In this document: positions 34,106-46,380 of the stretch, one piece after another
Position numbering within the stretch: position 1 is the first letter of the stretch
Layout of the letters: each line of letters starts with the position of its first letter
Assembly (NCBI GenBank): GCA_947359465.1
Contig: OX375872.1
Location: 77,481,100-77,545,099 of the forward strand
Source: Metellina segmentata
Lineage: Eukaryota; Arthropoda; Arachnida; Araneae; Tetragnathidae
DNA: 64,000 nucleotides
Reading direction: 5' to 3'
Position numbers and translations under genes: made by a program
The notes under the pieces: model-generated
Told to the model about the DNA's origin: nothing
Database searches by the model: none
The model's input: only the letters and a program-made list of their open reading frames with translations

Positions 34106-35224
34106 GTACAGCCGTCAAAAATTAAAGACTCAACCTATCGAAATTGCACAATTTACATCGCAGAACAAAACGGAAGGTAGCAAGTGATAGGGATTAATAG
34201 TTTCTACAAATATCAATACTTAAAATTTGTCTAAGGGGCCGTCTTCATATTAAATTAAGTGCTTGCTCCAATAATTTCAATACGAAACGCCATCTTTTAT
34301 CACAAATTTGGATTCTACACACAATTACAGGCGGAAATAAAAAAAAGTTCATCAATTTTATTGGATTTTCACCCGATTTGTAAGTGTTTGAAAATTAGGT
34401 ATCCTAATTTTAAATTGGTGTTTGTTTCACGTTTTTTGTTATATTTGCTACTAGCATAAATTTTTTTTGGAAATTTTTTTTTTTATTCTTTTCTACCCAA
34501 AAACACAATCTATAAACATTTTAATTATCAAATTAAATTCACTATTTTTTATCAATTATGAAATTAATATTCATAAAAATTATGAATAGAAACACGGGCA
34601 AATTTTGACACCATGTGTTTCAACTGTTACTGAAACATCGGAATTCCAAATTCTCCAGCTCATTACGTGCATAATTAGTAGCGCAGGCTTTAAGGCAGCA
34701 GGCTTTTTGCAAAATTCGATGGTTATTATCGTTAGTGGGGATTGTTCACAAAGAGAAAACAGAAATTTTTGTCAACAGATCCTGGGATTCAGTCAGAATG
34801 GATTCTGACTTTGTCACCATCTTAATGGACTCCATACCAAGGCGCCTGCAACAGGTCATTGACTGCGACGGCCACTACACGTATTTATTAGTATTTATAA
34901 TGTAATTGAATTCTGAACATTTATACGCTCCCTCAATGTTTTTTTGGATTTTCTCGGTCAATTTTACGTCGTTTTACATTTTTTTTTTCATCAAATACGC
35001 CTGAAATGTTTTGTAGAATCCAAATTTGTGATAAAAGATGGGGGTTTGTTTTGAAATTATTGGAGCAAGCACCCAATTTAATATGAAGACGGCCCTCTAG
35101 ACAAGTTTTAAGTATTGATATTTGTAGAAAACATTAATCCCTATCGATTGCTACCATCCGTTTTACTCTGTGATGTAAATTGTGCAATTGCGATTGGGTG
35201 AGTCGTTTTTTTTACAGCTGTACA
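34106..35224. mobile_element. Foldback element with ~230-bp inverted arms
   Basis: 34106-34345 (acagccgtcaaaaattaaag ... gcacaatttacatcg ... catcttttatcacaaatttg) is repeated in inverted orientation at 34995-35224. The ~650-bp interior has no transposase. Superfamily not determinable. Confidence 0.8.
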
Positions 35225-37246
35225 CCACGCTTTTTGCCTGGCCTCACATTTAAATGTCACAGGGGGTGAGATCAGAGGAAGGGACCAAAATCTACTACAG
35301 TCTAGCAACTACTCTGAATGCAACTTTTGGAAGTGGCATCTGGTTAAAGATTGGTAGTATGAACTAATTGGTTAAAGATTGGTATGTGATATTACATTAA
35401 AAATGTCCTTAACACTACATTTACCGACCTTTTGCAACTATCTATTTTTACCGAAACCGGCTAAATGACACATTTCCATTTGGATGCAAGTAGCAGTGGA
35501 ATTAGCACTTGAAATAAACAAATATGTATAACTAACTTAATAATTATAAACAAAATGACAAATTCAATAATATGAAATAAATTATTTTGACTCAATCGGA
35601 TTTTTAATTGATAGCTTACTTAGATTTTGAAGAAAAAATTGGAAAGCATGAATGGTTTTAGAGTTGATAAGATCTAGTTATGATCAGTTTCTTCTATTGA
35701 CGAATATCTCGTCAGTTTTGCAAATGACGAGAGACCTCATAGAAACAACCAAAGTGGGGTTAAGGCCCTTAAAATTGAATACGAAAAATTAGGAATTTTA
35801 AGCTTTCTAAGGCCCTTGAATATAGGACTTGGCATCCGCAACATTGTTGTATTTTGGAGAAACCTCTTAATTTTGGTTACTTATTTGTAATATTGTAACA
35901 TTTACCTTTTCAACTCGAGAATAGACAGTCCATTGGAGGAGGCAAGAGATTCGACCTCTTAAAGTTGAGCTCTCTCATGACAACATATAAAACCAGCAAG
36001 TTGTAAGTGGCAAAAGGACTCAAGCGATTGTGGTTACGTATACATTTTAAGGCATCTTTTAAAACCAATTTGATTTGAATTCTTGAAGGAATAAACTGTA
36101 ATGACATGGATGTCATAAAGCTTTTCTAATATTGTCGACTTAGAGCAGAAACTCATAAACTGACTGAAAAAACGATTTTATAGTACCGTCGTTAAGGATT
36201 AATTAATAGTTGTTTAGATCAGAAATAAGAACAGAGAATGTACTTTGATTGTGGTATTGTAATGTGACAATGCATTTCTCATCACCATGAAAGTGAGTAT
36301 TTAGTGTCAAAATATGCATTTTCAAAAGAATGTCAGTTAATGAGCTTCTGCTCTAAGGCGACGATATGTAAGAAATAATGAGAAAATAGTTTCAAGATAA
36401 TTAAAAGTCACTAATTTTGTGTTTAAAGCAATAAAGAAAGAGATTAAAACTAAAATATCATTTATCACTGGTTAAACTACATGAATTTCATATGCCAACA
36501 TTTTTGTTTTTCTTTTACTTTTTCTTTTAAACGAATGAAAGGAATTGGCTTAAAAAGTACAAAGCGTATGAATATGAAACATTCGTGAATGATAACAAAC
36601 TGTACAAAATTATCTAAATTGCATAGTTAGGGTCATTAGTAAAGGCTCAATACACGACTCACCATTTCAGCTTCGTTGACTGATCGTAATTGCAACACAT
36701 ATAGGCTAACTGAAACATTTACTGGAGAACTGATTTCACCTGCAGAAAGAGTTAAAGAACATTTAATAGATAAATATTAAAAGCTCTTATCAAAATTAGG
36801 TGATATATCCCTGCAGCTAAAATCATGCAAAAAAAATTCCATTTCTTAGACCTGAAATTTTCAACTTGTACCTGATAGGTTAATAGTAAGGATATAGAAA
36901 ACGTACGGGAGCATCTTTGTGAATTTTATGAAGAGCAAAACCAATGCCCTACATAAGAATTGACAAGGAATATATTTTAAAGACAACTGAATATTGTTTA
37001 ATCAAGTGGATAGTGATTATGCTCGGTTCCTCGTATATCCATCCTGGCCTGCGGGTCAGCTTAACAAGCTACAATTATCAAGGGCCACATGTAAAAGTGT
37101 TTTAAAAACAAAATCAAACCAAACTAATTTTTCACTCATATTACACTGGCCACCATCGATCAATCAACAAGAGATATGTCAAAGAACATAACCATCGGAC
37201 CTAGAAATACTCCTGTATCAATTATGACGCGGTACTTTTGCAATTA
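35225..37246. other. AT-rich stretch without a gene
   Basis: Contains a worn right half of the palindromic MITE (35675-35763, ending GTGGGG-TTAA), and at 36270-36370 the dispersed ~90-bp repeat shared with 3945-4035. No supported gene. Confidence 0.4.
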
Positions 37247-37488
37247 TAGCAAAACCTTGATTATCCGAACTCCGAGTAACCGAGTGTTCGTGTTATCCAA
37301 ACCGAATTCGACAACGATTTTCTTTGTTTTATAAAGCTTTCAGTGACAGAAGTAGTACCATGTTATCTAGCAATTTTTTTCTGTGGTTTATATGGACAAC
37401 TTTGTGTTACTAGGCTCGTATTATCCGAGTAGCTGGTATTCCTTGGTGGCCTCTATCTATATTACCTCAGACAATCAAGGTTCTACTG
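37247..37488. mobile_element. Pogo-like MITE
   Basis: Ends TAGCAAAACCTTGATTATCC and (reverse) CAGTAGAACCTTGATTGTCT, flanked by TA. 242 bp; the interior 'gtgttatccaaaccgaattc' and 'cgtattatccgagtagctgg' are further inverted blocks. Confidence 0.78.
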
Positions 37489-40344
37489 TATTTATTCGAA
37501 ACATTATTTATAATCCACGCCTTCCAAAAAATATAACTATTATTCTTTATTGATAAATATGCGTATTTCGTGCTTTTATCAAGATAGTTGTACAAAGCAT
37601 AAGCTTAACAATAAAAACAATAGTTTTAATTCACGCACTTTGGTTTTTGTATATTTTAAGATCTATCGTGATGATTTGAGTGACTTGTGTTTCTAATCAC
37701 AGTTTTCTTGAATTTATTCTTTACAATTTACTTTACTCTTTCATTTTGTCATGGCTTTAAATGCGGGTCAGAAAAATATGACGTGCAGTCCCATACAGCC
37801 CGTGAGCCTCGGGGTCAAAAGCTCCGTCGAATAGGTGCCTAAATTTTGTAAAATTTTCAAGCAAAATCGGGTTGGTTGTTTGGTGGTATTATAACAAAAG
37901 GGGCCATATTTGGCAAAGTTACGCCCAGTTAAAAAAAAATAGGGAGATTTGTTTTATAGTTAAATCTTTGTTTGGGGTGGTTTATCTAACCTTATTTTCG
38001 TTTACTTTCAATTGAATTCAATGTCACCACAGAATATAAACAATAAAATTGAGCTTAGACGCTTTTATTTCTCTCACTTTAGTCGCCAGTAGTTACACTA
38101 ATCGTCCATAGATGGCGACGTAAGAGTTTAAGTATAAACAGTGCCTTTGTGAATGCCGAGGAAAACCTTTGTTTCTCGATAAGCCAGTCGTCTACACATA
38201 AAAGTGGTACTCCTCTGGGCAGTACTATGGAATCAAAGCCCCAAAATAGGAGATAGGGTGGGTCGCAGGTACATGCTACCAGGGCTTTGGGGAAGTGTGA
38301 AAAGTCAAATGTATTGCAATGGATATTTGAGTTGCATTTAGTGTTGCAACTTGAATGCATAGCTCCATTGCATCTCCTGTAAAAGTAGTCAAGACTAAAA
38401 TACTTAGGCTTGAAAAGAACATCCTGCTTTCAGGCGAAGTTCTCAGACCCGAGCAATGCGAACGCAAAGAAAATACGTGGGTCACCCAGCCGGCATCGTC
38501 GACAAACAAATACTAGTACGAATTTACCGAACTGAAGAACTCCTACAAGAATTGGGACTAATCGAAGTCAACATCGAGGACTCCAAAACAACCTACGAGT
38601 TGGAGAAACCTTTTTACCACCCCACTTACTTCAGATAGAACGGGTCGATTACCGGATAAGAGAAGTGTATTCCATTTCACAGTAGTTAGGATATATATAG
38701 ATATTTCATGGTGTCCCGCTTCCTCAACCTGGTACAAGGGCTTCGCAAATATAAAAACAACAATGACATGCTGTAACATGCATGAAACTCTGAACTGTAA
38801 TTTCTGAACTGTCCAAACCTTTAGTGAGCACAAATTGATCGTATTGATTAGGTCACGTAAAACGAAACGGGAAGTAAAATTATCTCATATCTGTCATTTT
38901 AATGAAAAATTATGCCTTTAAACATTAGGTTCTTCAAACTCAAACTTATTTAAAATTTAAAAAATTCTTTTATTCGAGAACCAAGATAGCGATTGAGCAA
39001 TTTTTCTCATCACGCAAACCACGTTTCATTTTTTCACGTTTTCTCATCACCGTTAGAATAATCAACAACAAACTTTATGGTAATTTACACCGTGAACCAT
39101 TTATTTTCGTTGGGAAGTAAAAAACAACAATTTTGTTGCTCTGGTATTTTAGCCAATTATTCGGAATGTTTATGTTGAACACTTTTCAGTACTATATGAG
39201 TCGATATCGACTTTTATCGAGTAGAAGCATCTCCACTGGTCATTAACTGCTCAACCATGGAATTAATGATTCGCGTTTTTAATCATTTCACAATGCTTTC
39301 ATTTCTGCGTATATTTTATGTTACAAATTATATGGTCACACCGCGATATCTCGGCAAATAATTGTCCAATCTATACCAGAATCAATGCAAATATTTCTTT
39401 GGAGGCAGAAAACATTTTTTTAGCGTTAATCGAGAATTTGTGATTGTAAGCAAAACATATTTAGAGATGCTGAAAATATTGCAGATGCTGATATAACCAA
39501 TTATTTCAGGTTAGGTTCAAACCTTTTCATCAGTGGGAGTTGCACAAAATACGTTTGTTCGTCACTGTTAAATATCGTACAGTTCCGTTAAACAAGGTCC
39601 CTTTTTGTCTACAAGTGTTATTTTTCTACTATAGCACGTCGACAAGTAATGCGGAACACCTCAACTTCGCACAATTTTAAAATGTTATACATTGCATGCA
39701 AATAATCTTACAAGTTTCTTGCATGTTATATCTTACAAATAATGGAATATATTATAGAATTTCTATAATATATGAAGCATATTCTCAACAGCAGATGAGT
39801 TTCAAATTGAGAATTAGTTAACTGGTATTATGCACCCCAACTGTTAATTACTGGATAAAATAGTATCTCTCCATGGAAAATTATTTCAAGACACCATGCA
39901 GATAGTTTCTTTAGGACACACACATTTATAAATATGTATATTAAACTGTATGATTAAATTATAACGTATTATGAAGTTTAGTATTCTTACTGTTTTACTA
40001 CTGTATTTACGTTCAAACAGCAATTCAGGAGACAAAGTATGAAAAATACATGCTAGATGTTTGAAAAGATTTCAAAGGGAAATTGATCAACATCGGTAAA
40101 TAAGACACTGAAATATACACATATATACATTGATAAGCCACACGAAACCTACATCGTACAACACTGTAGAGGCAAAGCAGGTTCTTTGGGTTTTAAGGCG
40201 TGATGGCCAAAGTGTGACAAATAACATCAAGCAAAGTTGTTTGAATGTCATGTTGGTTTTTGTTGGGTGCAAGGGCCAGAGATATGACCAAGATGGACCA
40301 ACAATTTTTTTGCCGTCAAGTAAATCGTGATAGTTGGTAATTGG
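37489..40344. other. Stretch with unexplained open frames at 38079-38640
   Basis: Mostly AT-rich. 38079-38640 is less AT-rich and open on both strands: plus-strand 38456-38638 reads GIVDKQILVRIYRTEELLQE; minus-strand 38360-38079 reads PYLLFWGFDSIVLPRGVPLL and LLRRHLWTI. I recognise neither; a decayed transposable element is the likeliest origin. A family 3 SINE scrap is at ~37872-37930. Confidence 0.35.
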
Positions 40345-40430
40345 TTGGTTTTTATAGCGCAAGGGCTATAGTTAACCAAGCTGTGCCAAACACAAATCAG
40401 ACAACGCCAATCAAGTAAATGGACACATAC

Positions 40431-41211
40431 GAGGTCTGACAGGAAAGTAATACGACTAGCCGAATACACATCAGCAGTAGGCAACTGCATCGCCAATTTT
40501 TGGTTGTCACCCGAGACGTGTGTGTGTATTCGACCTTCAGTGCAAGTTTGAAATAGATGCGATCAGAACAGGCTGTACAGCAGCCCATTCCGTAAGTGCT
40601 TGCAGTGGAGACTTGTCACGAAAATGGAAAGGCTAAAGAACTGAGGACAGTATGTTTGTATCTTAATCAGATTTTAAACAATGAAAACTTCCTCAACATT
40701 GTCGTCAAGGGCGATGAATCATGACTATTCGAGTAGTACCCCGAAACGAAGCGGGAAATGAGTCAGTTTCCCCGTCCCAAGCAGTGTGCGTCCTGAATTT
40801 GCAGATCATTGGATGCTCCACCATGACAATGCCCCTTGTCAGATGGCAATCTTAGTCAACGAATACTTCACGAAGAGCATTGCAGTGGTTCCGCAGCCTC
40901 CCTACTCTCCAGATTAATTTGAGTCCGTGTAATTTCTTCTGGCTTCCAATTATTAATCGTTTTCAATCCGATTAAGATCCAAATATACCGTCTTTCGGTT
41001 CTCTTTTGGTCGTTCCATTTTCGTGATGAGTCACCACTGCAAGCATTTACGAAATAGACTACTGTACAGCACGTTCTGATCGCATTGATTTCAAACTTGT
41101 ACTGAAGGTCAAATACATACACATGTCTCCGGTGACAAGCAAAAGTTGGCGATACAGTCGCTTACTGTTGATGTAATCGGCTAGTCTTATTACTTTCCTG
41201 ACAGACCTTGT
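40431..41211 (+). mobile_element. Mariner-derived foldback element
   Basis: Arms of about 260-280 bp: 40431-40690 (aggtctgacaggaaagtaat ...) recurs inverted at 40935-41211, including catgtctccggtgac-type and 'gatcagaac-gctgtacag' blocks. Between them is a dead mariner transposase piece. Left of it is a family 3 SINE end (40345-40430). Confidence 0.82.
40710..40935 (+). pseudogene. Mariner transposase fragment
   Basis: Reads GDES (40710 region), then LHHDNAPCQMAILVNEYF and VVPQPPYSPD followed by a stop: the second and third catalytic motifs (HHDNAP, YSPDL) of DD34D mariners. Frameshifted, with most of the DNA-binding half missing or inverted. Confidence 0.75.
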
Positions 41212-41957
41212 ACAAGGTACAGAAACAAGCTCATGGTAGTTACAGGAATGAAACCTGTTCAGCCTACGCTTGCAAGGTGCTAGCGTAGTTTTGAAAACCC
41301 AGAGCCTCTCAATTTATCATGGATATGATTCAAGTTTTTGGTTATACAAATTTATTGAAAAGGGATGTGGCAACAAAAACATACTACATCCTTTCCAATG
41401 TGTAAAATAGCTCCAATGTCTTAGCTCAGAGGGTTTGCCCATTGCGCCAGCAGACTGTGAGCAGCGCAGATTTTACAACACAACGTGATATTGGCGACGG
41501 TCCGGAATCAATCCTAAAGTGAAAGATCGGAGGTCCACACCCCGTTATTTTGAACTATGGTCAGGTGGCGATAATTCGATAGTAAAACATTGGTTGGCTC
41601 AGCTAGGCCAAAGCCGGGACCCTTGCACCATTAAAACTAACCAACCACCAAATGGGTAAGAGTTTGATATGATTAGAAGTAAATGTAAAAACATTAAAGG
41701 TATTTTTGTGTTTTCTTTTGTTACAAAATAACAATGCATTTTTGATGCAAAGTAAAGTTTTTGTGTTCTTGTAACAAGTTAAATAGGTATATTTCATTAG
41801 ATTCAATTTTCAAATATAAGTATGACTTTTTCTATTATAAAACTTGCTTTTTTAATGACAAATTCCTATCTTCACATGCGTCTTAATTTCCTTAGTTATG
41901 TCCTCAATACAAATTTGGACCTTTAAGACCAAAATAATTTTATTTTCATTTTTCTTT
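41212..41957. other. SINE scraps and AT-rich sequence
   Basis: 41410-41580 combines a family 3-like head (gctcagagggtttgcccatt) with a reversed shared SINE body (ttggcgacggtccggaatca); the rest is unremarkable. Confidence 0.45.
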
Positions 41958-42379
41958 AGGAGAAAGTGACCTAATATGAGAGACTTGCCCAATATGAGGT
42001 TCTGATGTATCTTTACCGTACGGTGTCATCATCCACTGGAAGTGTCATGAATAGGGCAACTTTTTTGTTGCAGTAAAAATGGGAAAAGTTGCATTTATCA
42101 TTCCCTAAAGTTGCATTTATGGAAATAAAGTTGCATTTATTTTTGATACACTAAATTATAATAAATTATTCGTAAAAAATGAAAAAATTCAAAATATATT
42201 GACAGTTTTAGTCGTGTATGATAGTATTATAATACATTCTTAAATACAGAATAACGTTGAATGGCCGATCCTTGGCCAGTAATTTCTTTAACATTGAAAA
42301 ACTGCTCCAGCCGCATTCATATAATGTGCTGTATTGGATAGCAGAAGCGCCAAATCCTTTCGCTCAACATTCAGAGATT

Positions 42380-42652
42380 TTAAAACGTCATATCTACAAG
42401 GCGAACAACATATTTATGATCGATACTCCCCTCGCAAACTCTGCAGTCGATTACACAAGTTTCCTCTGCATTATCAAGAGTTCCAACCAATGTGTTAAAT
42501 GTACTTCTTGCCATTTCACTTCCGTCTGTTAGGACGAACAGCTTCTTTCCATGAACTTCTTGTTCGATCCGCAATAGTTCGGCGTTCGCAAGATCAGACG
42601 CCCCTGATCGAAGAGTTGGTTCAGAGGGCAAAAAATTAAATAGTAATTTCAT
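42380..42652 (-). pseudogene. hAT-like transposase fragment
   Basis: Reads KKLFVLTDGSEMARSTFNTL and CVIDCRVCEGSIDHKYVVRL, resembling the catalytic-domain start of hAT-type proteins ('VFDETTD-x-R...N-L-G-L'). Catalytic Asp equivalent is at LTDGS. Short and isolated. Confidence 0.5.
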
Positions 42653-42692
42653 ATTAATTAATTTTAAGCTAATTTTTAAAAAGTTGCAGGTG

Positions 42693-43074
42693 GTTGCATT
42701 TATGCAAAAAGTTGCATTTATGTTTCGGTTATAACTCGCTTACAATACACCCCATGTAGGAGGAATTTTGGTTTTAGTACTTTACATGCATCGTAGAACG
42801 TGTGAAAAAAAGTTGCATTTATGCAAAAAGTTGCATTTATGTTGCGGTTATAACTCGCTTACAATACACCCCATGTAGGAGGAATTTTGGTTTTAGTACT
42901 TTACATGCATCGTAGAACGTGTGAAAAAAAGTTGCATTTATGCAAAAAGTTGCATTTATGTTGCGGTTATAACTCGCTTACAATACACCCCATGTAGGAG
43001 GAATTTTGGTTTTAGTACTTTACATGCATCGTAGAACGTGTGAAAAAAAGTTGCATTTGTTGCAAAAAGTTGCC
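42693..43074. repeat. 119-bp tandem repeat, three near-identical copies
   Basis: Copies start at 42693, 42812 and 42931 with GTTGCATTTATGCAAAAAG; a partial fourth ends at 43074. Each ends tagaacgtgtgaaaaaaa. The GTTGCATTTATG motif also occurs singly at 42092-42142. Copies 2 and 3 look identical, so the duplication is recent. Confidence 0.95.
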
Positions 43075-43557
43075 CTAGTCATGAACTATTAGCTAAAGAG
43101 ACAAGTCATTGTAGACATAACATTATCCATTGCATGCCAACCCATACTTCAGAAACAACATATAGTGGCACATCACTTTTAAGCGTGTAGAAGACTTCTT
43201 TTGACTAGTCTTTAGACGTATACGGCAAGTTGTGAAGTTAATTGAAAAGTTTTTATATAAGTTTTTTATATTAAATAGATTTTTTGCCACGATTCTATTT
43301 CTTTGTCATTGTAAGTGCACAATATCCTACTAAGAAAGATTGGTGTCTCATATTGGGCAACCTTTTCCCAAAGTAGTTGATTCGAAATGTTTTATAAAAT
43401 TGATTTTTGCTGATATTTGCTGTTTTTTGCCAAAACATCTACTAACACTTCGAAACAGCTTTAGTGACAGAGTTGAAAATCAAAATGATGCTTACTAAAT
43501 TTTTCATTAGTCACCAACGCAATTAAAAAAATATCATATTGAGTCACTTTCCTCTAT

Positions 43558-44474
43558 CTTAAATTTTCCCATTTAATATTTTGAATTTTCATTCTGATGA
43601 AGAAGTAGATAGCTGCTTTGTAGCAGGTACTTCGTTAGGGAATGTCATTTCATTTCCTTGATAGAAAGCTAATTTTATTTTGTAAATTGCAACTACTTGA
43701 GTTAAGTTGAATATTTCCTGTACCTTTCAATTTTTTATTTAATTTCTTTATCCAAAAGATATAAAGCTTTTTGTAAGATCGAAATAGCTTCTAAGTATAA
43801 CTGATACTGAATGAATCATATTAACTTAATTGAGTCACTGAGACAGTGCTGATTTCTTGACTTATGGGATGTAATTAATTTTCACTGCACCATGGCCAAA
43901 TCTAAAAATTGCTTTATGCAACTGATATAGATTTTCATAAAAATAGGGAAAAAAATGAAAATTGACTGTTTTGATAGTAAAGGTGACCAACATAATTCGG
44001 GCACTATGACGATAAGCCATACTTTTTAGGATAGTTTTACTTTCAAGTTTCAAAAATTCCAAAATTATAATAGATTATCTACTATTCAATACTGTTGTGT
44101 TAAACTCCTAAGTAATAATCATCATTCAAACAATCGGAAAATATTCTGATCCCATTGAATATTTTTATTTTTAAATTTTTCATTGCGAAACATTTCTGTG
44201 GCTTATACCAATGTGCTCGCAGCTTTTTAAATGTAAACAGAGTGGATGAGTTGTACTTTACCTTGCAATACTTTGGGTGGCAGAAGCTTATCATAATCAC
44301 TAGGCTTTATCTCAGCGAGAGTAATTGTATTCTCAGGATAAGCTCTAGAAACATCGTATATAAATGAATCGTCACATTGAATGTTAAAATGCTAATAGTT
44401 TAATATACAAAATGAAATCAAGGAACAAAGTGAAATATATCAGCTTAAATCAACAAATATTGATGACAGGTATG
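43558..44474. other. AT-rich stretch without a gene
   Basis: No frame, repeat or signal I can support. Confidence 0.3.
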
Positions 44475-44890
44475 TATTTAATTAACGTTGTACTGGAGCA
44501 ATACAACAGATCTACAAGGGTACGATCCGAGGACATCATGCAATTTTGAACCACGTGCAGATAACGAGGACACCTGATCTGGTACCCCACCTCTCCAAAC
44601 TTTCACACCAATCCAACGTGAGGACATTTGCGGCCGCGGTGGTTTTAACGTAACCCCTTGTACACGAGTCTGGTTGGATTCGAATTCGCAACCCTTCTGT
44701 TTCTAATCCGTTTCTCTTCCAAACTGTCTACCTCGACCCTCTTATGAGCTCAAGTGTTGCTTCGTCATTTGACCGTGGTTCAAAATTACGAGGTGTTGTC
44801 CTCGAATCTTTCCCTTATGGGATTGATCCCGGGCCGTCGTAAATAGCCCGTTGTGTTGCTCTAGTACGACGTTAACTAATAATTACCAAT
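44475..44890. repeat. Head-to-head SINE pair (family 2 minus, shared body plus)
   Basis: 44475-44740 is a family 2 copy on the minus strand; 44755-44890 is a SINE tail half on the plus strand (gttgcttcgtcatttgaccg ... gtacgacgttaactaa). Confidence 0.75.
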
Positions 44891-45627
44891 TACCGACCCA
44901 CTTATCAAATATGGAAAACAAAACTTATTTTGTTTACTAATGAGACAAATAGAAAAATCCTCAACACATAGTACGAGTGTAATCTCTCAATGATTAGTTA
45001 GTTGTAAAGTTATATCTTCATTTCATGACTATCTACATCACACTTTTTATAGCACTCAAAAGTGCAAAAACAGCACTTTTGGGTCAATAAAATTTTTGAT
45101 TAGAGAAGTTAGAGATAAAGGCACCTACCACTGTTTACACAACATCACAGATATAGGGTTCCAAATCTCTACCAGCAGGTAAACTTGCAGGGCAGAGATC
45201 AGGACCAGTATAAGGTAGGTGACCAGAGGTGGTAGCGGTTTCCTTTCAAACCCTTCAGGTTTACCTGAAAGGCATCTGCCACTGGTTGCACACAATCACA
45301 CACGTAGCATTGCAAATCGCCATATAATCAGGTTGACTTGAAAGGCACCTACCACTAGCTAAACAAGATCACATATGTAATGTTGCAAATCTCCATGAAC
45401 GGTCTGCTATGCCCAAAATTCAGTTTTCTCACGCCATGAAAAGCGATTCGGGTGTGTGATTCCTCGTCGGGACCTCTGCCAAATATCTTCTGGGTTGTTT
45501 CCGTATTAACTAGCTATCCAAGGTGAAGGGACTGCCCAAAGTTGAGATATAGAAGTGCGATTAATGGAGGTCTACCTAACTCATGTTTTCAAATCAACGT
45601 TTACACCCATATTATCATACGTGCATC
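44891..45627. other. Unique stretch with a diverged internal repeat
   Basis: 45115-45380 holds three imperfect repeats of 'aaaggcacctaccactg-ttacaca' and 'atgttgcaaatctcca'. No gene. Confidence 0.4.
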
Positions 45628-45942
45628 TTAATCACTACACTAGCCCGGCTGGAGGAGACCATAGAGGAGATATAATAGTAGAGTGAGCTATGGCAACCTT
45701 TTTATGTCCGCATGATCATGTGACCAAAATCAGTAGTCACGTGATCCTTCTCTCTTCGCGCATATTGTTTGCGCATTCCTTCTTCCCTAGCAAGTAGCAA
45801 ATGCATTGAATACTCAAGTTAAAATTTGTCTACGGTGCCGCGTACATGGATATAATTCCAAATTTATTAAAGGTGGAAAAATTACATTTCACAGGTGAGC
45901 GAAAAACGTTTCTTTCACATTTGTATTTTTCAATACTTTCTA

Positions 45943-46380
45943 CAGGGTGTCCTAAAACTTCCCGCACCTCCCAACTTTAAAAAAAAATATATTACCTGTT
46001 TTTTTTTTAATTAGTGAATTTTATCGTCTACTTATATTTTTATCGAGGCTTTAATTTTTATCGTTTGATTTTCTTCGCACTCAAGTTATGCGATAATAAA
46101 GTTCCACGTCATTTTATTCTTCATTGCAAAATGAATTTATCACACATTCAGAGAATTTCGCTGTTTGAGGCTTATTCATCGACGCCATCTTAAATTTGGC
46201 GTATTTCATTGAAAAGTCGCCAAGTACAATCAACGATAACCAAATGTAAGTTCATATTTTTTCCTACGTTATGTTAAAAAGTGCTTTTCACCATTAGCAT
46301 AAAAATAATTGTTTTAAAGTTTGTTGATTTTCTGTAACAAATTCACGAATCGTCAGTACAGGAACTTTTAGGACACCCTG
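45943..46380. mobile_element. TA-flanked MITE with CAGGGTGTCC ends
   Basis: Left CAGGGTGTCCTAAAACTTCC, right (reverse) CAGGGTGTCCTAAAAGTTCC, both flanked by TA. 438 bp, non-coding, nested in the 3-kb hAT-like element. Confidence 0.88.

Larger units (their letters stand above)
41958..43557 (-). mobile_element. hAT-like element with internal tandem repeats
   Basis: Ends taggagaaagtgacctaata and (reverse) tagaggaaagtgactcaata, with further 'gcccaatatgag' inverted blocks just inside. Carries a transposase scrap on the minus strand and the 119-bp array. Target duplication not clear. Confidence 0.6.

Noticed and set aside
35905..36116. Minus-strand frame with LLPPPMD as a candidate missing N-terminal exon of the chloride channel
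   Set aside because: A stop codon lies between the candidate segment and the nearest donor (aag|gtaaat), and no strand-1 pattern follows.
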